Origin: an uncultured Lachnospiraceae bacterium
Lineage (GTDB): Bacteria; Bacillota; Clostridia; Lachnospirales; Lachnospiraceae
Assembly (NCBI GenBank): GCA_946549155.1
Contig: CAMNQN010000061.1
Location: 1-14,810 of the forward strand
Reading direction: 5' to 3'
Length of the DNA stretch: 14,810 bases
The notes under the pieces were generated by a model. That model was not told the DNA's origin, made no database searches, and was given only the letters and a program-made list of their open reading frames with translations. A program made the translations under genes and the position numbers. Numbering within the stretch: the first letter of the stretch is position 1; the number at the start of each line of letters is the position of its first letter. This document shows positions 13,394 through 14,810 of the stretch, piece after piece.

Positions 13394-13466
13394 AATTCAG
13401 CTGCATTTTCGTGACAGACGTATTGTCTGCGGCGGAGTATTGAAAGAGTGTAAAGGAGTGGTTTGT

Positions 13467-14642
13467 ATGGAAAAGAACAGAGAATGGATTACAGGAATGG
13501 ATCTCTCCACACTGCTGGAGGTGGAACAGTGCGGGGGCACTTTTTATGACAGGGGGCAGCCCGGGGATGCCATGGACATTTTAAAGAAATACGGTATGAA
13601 CATGGTGCGTCTGCGTTTATGGAACGATCCATTTGACGATAAGGGCTGTTCCTACGGCGGAGGGGGCAATGATCTGGAAACCACGCTGAAATTGGCCCAA
13701 AGGGCCAGAAATAAGGGGATGGGCTGGCTTTTGGATTTTCATTACAGTGATTTCTGGGCGGACCCTGGAAAGCAGGTCATTCCAAAAGCCTGGCAGGGAA
13801 TGAATCAGGAACAGCTGGAGGAGGCGGTATATTCGTACACCGCACAGGTGCTGCGATGCTGCCGGGAGAGAGGGCTGACGCCCAGCATTGTGGCAGTTGG
13901 AAATGAGCTGAGTAATGGGCTTCTGTGGCCCTGCGGCAAGGCGCCGGATTATAAGAGCATCGTTCGCTTTGTGAATGCGGGGATCCGGGCGGTGCGGGAG
14001 GCGGATTCCTCGATACAGGTGATGCTTCATCTGGACAACGGCGGGAACAGGGAATTATACCGCACCTGGTTTGACCAGTATTTTGCCAACGGTGGGGAGG
14101 AATTTGACTATATCGGGCTTTCCTATTATCCATTCTGGCACGGAACGCTGGATATGCTGAGGGACAATATGAAGGAACTGGCCCACCGTTACAAAAAGCG
14201 GATGGTGGTGGCAGAGGTGTCCATGGGCTTTACGATGGAGGATTATCAGGAGTACGAGATGCTGCCCAGCAGCAGGCGCAAGGGTATGGCTACCAGGCCG
14301 GAGCTGGTGGAGCACATTGGCTATCCCATGACGCGGGAGGGCCAGAGCCAGTTTATGCGGGATTTGCTGGAGGTGATCCGGCAGGTACCGGAGAACCTGG
14401 GCTGCGGCTTCTTTTACTGGGAGCCGGCCTGGCTTCCGGTGGCCGGATCAGAGTGGGCCACACCAGAAGCCTGCGAATACCTGCATGAGAAGGGGCCCGG
14501 TGGAAACGAGTGGGCCAATCAGGCGCTGTTTGATTATGATGGAAATGCACTGCCGACACTGGAGACGATCCTGAAAATGACAGAGCAGCTTGTGAGGGAA
14601 CGCCTGAAAAGCGGACAGTGCGGGAATATGTGTAGGGATTAG
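13467..14642 (+). CDS. GH53 arabinogalactan endo-beta-1,4-galactanase
   Basis: GH53 enzymes cut beta-1,4-linked galactan side chains of pectin. The 391 residues contain ITGMDLSTLLEVEQCGG, then NMVRLRLWNDPFDD, LLDFHYSDFWADPGKQ, the acid/base Glu147 in VAVGNELSNGLLWP and the nucleophile Glu250 in VVAEVSMGF. These are close in position to the pair at about 136 and 246 known in fungal enzymes. The start at 13467 has AAAGGAG 8 bases upstream; the frame is open back to 13323 but overlaps the MATE gene. There is no signal peptide, so the enzyme would act inside the cell on imported galacto-oligosaccharides rather than on polymer. It lies 73 bases after the MATE gene. The family is certain; the natural substrate is inferred. 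Confidence 0.95.
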   Translation: MEKNREWITGMDLSTLLEVEQCGGTFYDRGQPGDAMDILKKYGMNMVRLRLWNDPFDDKGCSYGGGGNDLETTLKLAQRARNKGMGWLLDFHYSDFWADPGKQVIPKAWQGMNQEQLEEAVYSYTAQVLRCCRERGLTPSIVAVGNELSNGLLWPCGKAPDYKSIVRFVNAGIRAVREADSSIQVMLHLDNGGNRELYRTWFDQYFANGGEEFDYIGLSYYPFWHGTLDMLRDNMKELAHRYKKRMVVAEVSMGFTMEDYQEYEMLPSSRRKGMATRPELVEHIGYPMTREGQSQFMRDLLEVIRQVPENLGCGFFYWEPAWLPVAGSEWATPEACEYLHEKGPGGNEWANQALFDYDGNALPTLETILKMTEQLVRERLKSGQCGNMCRD

Positions 14643-14701
14643 AGTAGAGTGATGTATCGTGCTGCTGCCTGCCGTTTTGTGACAGCCTCATCCAGGTAAT
14701 C

Positions 14702-14752
14702 AAAAAAATAAGAGCTTCCGATATCTTCTGATATCGAAAACTCTTATTTTAA
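14702..14752 (-). terminator. Bidirectional terminator between galactanase and tRNA-Pro
   Basis: AAATAAGAG...TTCCGATATC on one side pairs with GATATCGAAA...CTCTTATTT on the other around TTCT (loop 14726-14729), a stem of about 20 pairs with a single mismatch. A T-run follows on the - strand (14708-14702) and a T-rich end on the + strand. It can end both the tRNA-Pro transcript and the galactanase transcript. Confidence 0.85.
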
Positions 14753-14760
14753 AGGAAAAA

Positions 14761-14810
14761 TCGGGGCAACAGGATTTGAACCTGCGACCTCACGGCCCCC
14801 AGCCGTGCGC
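14761..14810 (-). tRNA. tRNA-Pro(GGG), 3' part, cut by the window end
   Basis: On the - strand the visible part has anticodon stem CACGG/CCGTG around loop CTGGGGG, giving anticodon GGG (proline), a T arm GCAGG TTCAAAT CCTGT, the acceptor strand TGCCCCG and discriminator A. CCA is not encoded. The D arm and 5' acceptor strand are beyond the window. Confidence 0.9.

Noticed and set aside
13400..13440. Small hairpin CAGAC/GTCTG between MATE and galactanase
   Set aside because: Only five pairs and no T-run, so it is not a terminator; read-through into the galactanase gene is plausible.

Overview
The window looks like a chromosomal segment of a Gram-positive anaerobe of the class Clostridia, most likely a Lachnospiraceae-type gut bacterium. 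I infer this from the gene families (GlgB, DUF1846, an HPr with both regulatory sites, a MATE pump, a GH53 galactanase), the strong AGGAGG-type ribosome binding sites, the mixed ATG/TTG starts, and tRNA genes that do not encode CCA. No species can be named from sequence reading alone.

Region 1 (1-3800) is an intact operon on the + strand. It encodes glycogen branching enzyme (glgB), an unusually histidine-rich CsoR/FrmR-type metal-responsive repressor whose TTG start overlaps the glgB stop, and a cytoplasmic protein ending in a discoidin/CBM32-like beta-sandwich. A promoter lies just in front of glgB.

Region 2 (3800-4375) has no gene. It holds a terminator-like hairpin and then a roughly 310-base near-perfect palindromic element. 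Two more copies of the element's end lie elsewhere in the window, at 1-91 and 8891-8953. After the element come a consensus promoter that runs straight into a strong stem-loop, and a second, extended -10 promoter with spaced direct repeats upstream.

Region 3 (4376-8336) is a graveyard of transport genes. It contains a BcrA-type ABC ATPase with a frameshift and lost core motifs, an unrecognised broken gene ending in a small DUF2007-like ORF, the C-terminal half of a sugar-type solute-binding protein, a stand-alone exporter-type ABC ATPase domain with a ruined Walker A motif, and two sugar-ABC permeases collapsed into one another. An intact membrane-anchored 128-residue protein closes the region. 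It appears to be a decayed carbohydrate ABC importer operon mixed with exporter remnants.

Region 4 (8376-8890, - strand) has a 55-residue Cys-Pro/Arg-Asp-rich gene with its own RBS and terminator, and tRNA-Thr(CGT) with promoter and terminator.

Region 5 (8990-14642, + strand) is intact. It encodes an HPr-family phosphocarrier behind a promoter whose -35 box lies in a perfect 10-bp inverted repeat, a sugar-nucleotide-type nucleotidyltransferase, a tiny acidic peptide, DUF1846, a MATE efflux pump and a GH53 endo-galactanase without signal peptide. A bidirectional terminator and a partial tRNA-Pro(GGG) on the - strand end the window. Regions 1 and 5 together point to carbohydrate storage and carbohydrate uptake/regulation, but no single pathway is complete here.
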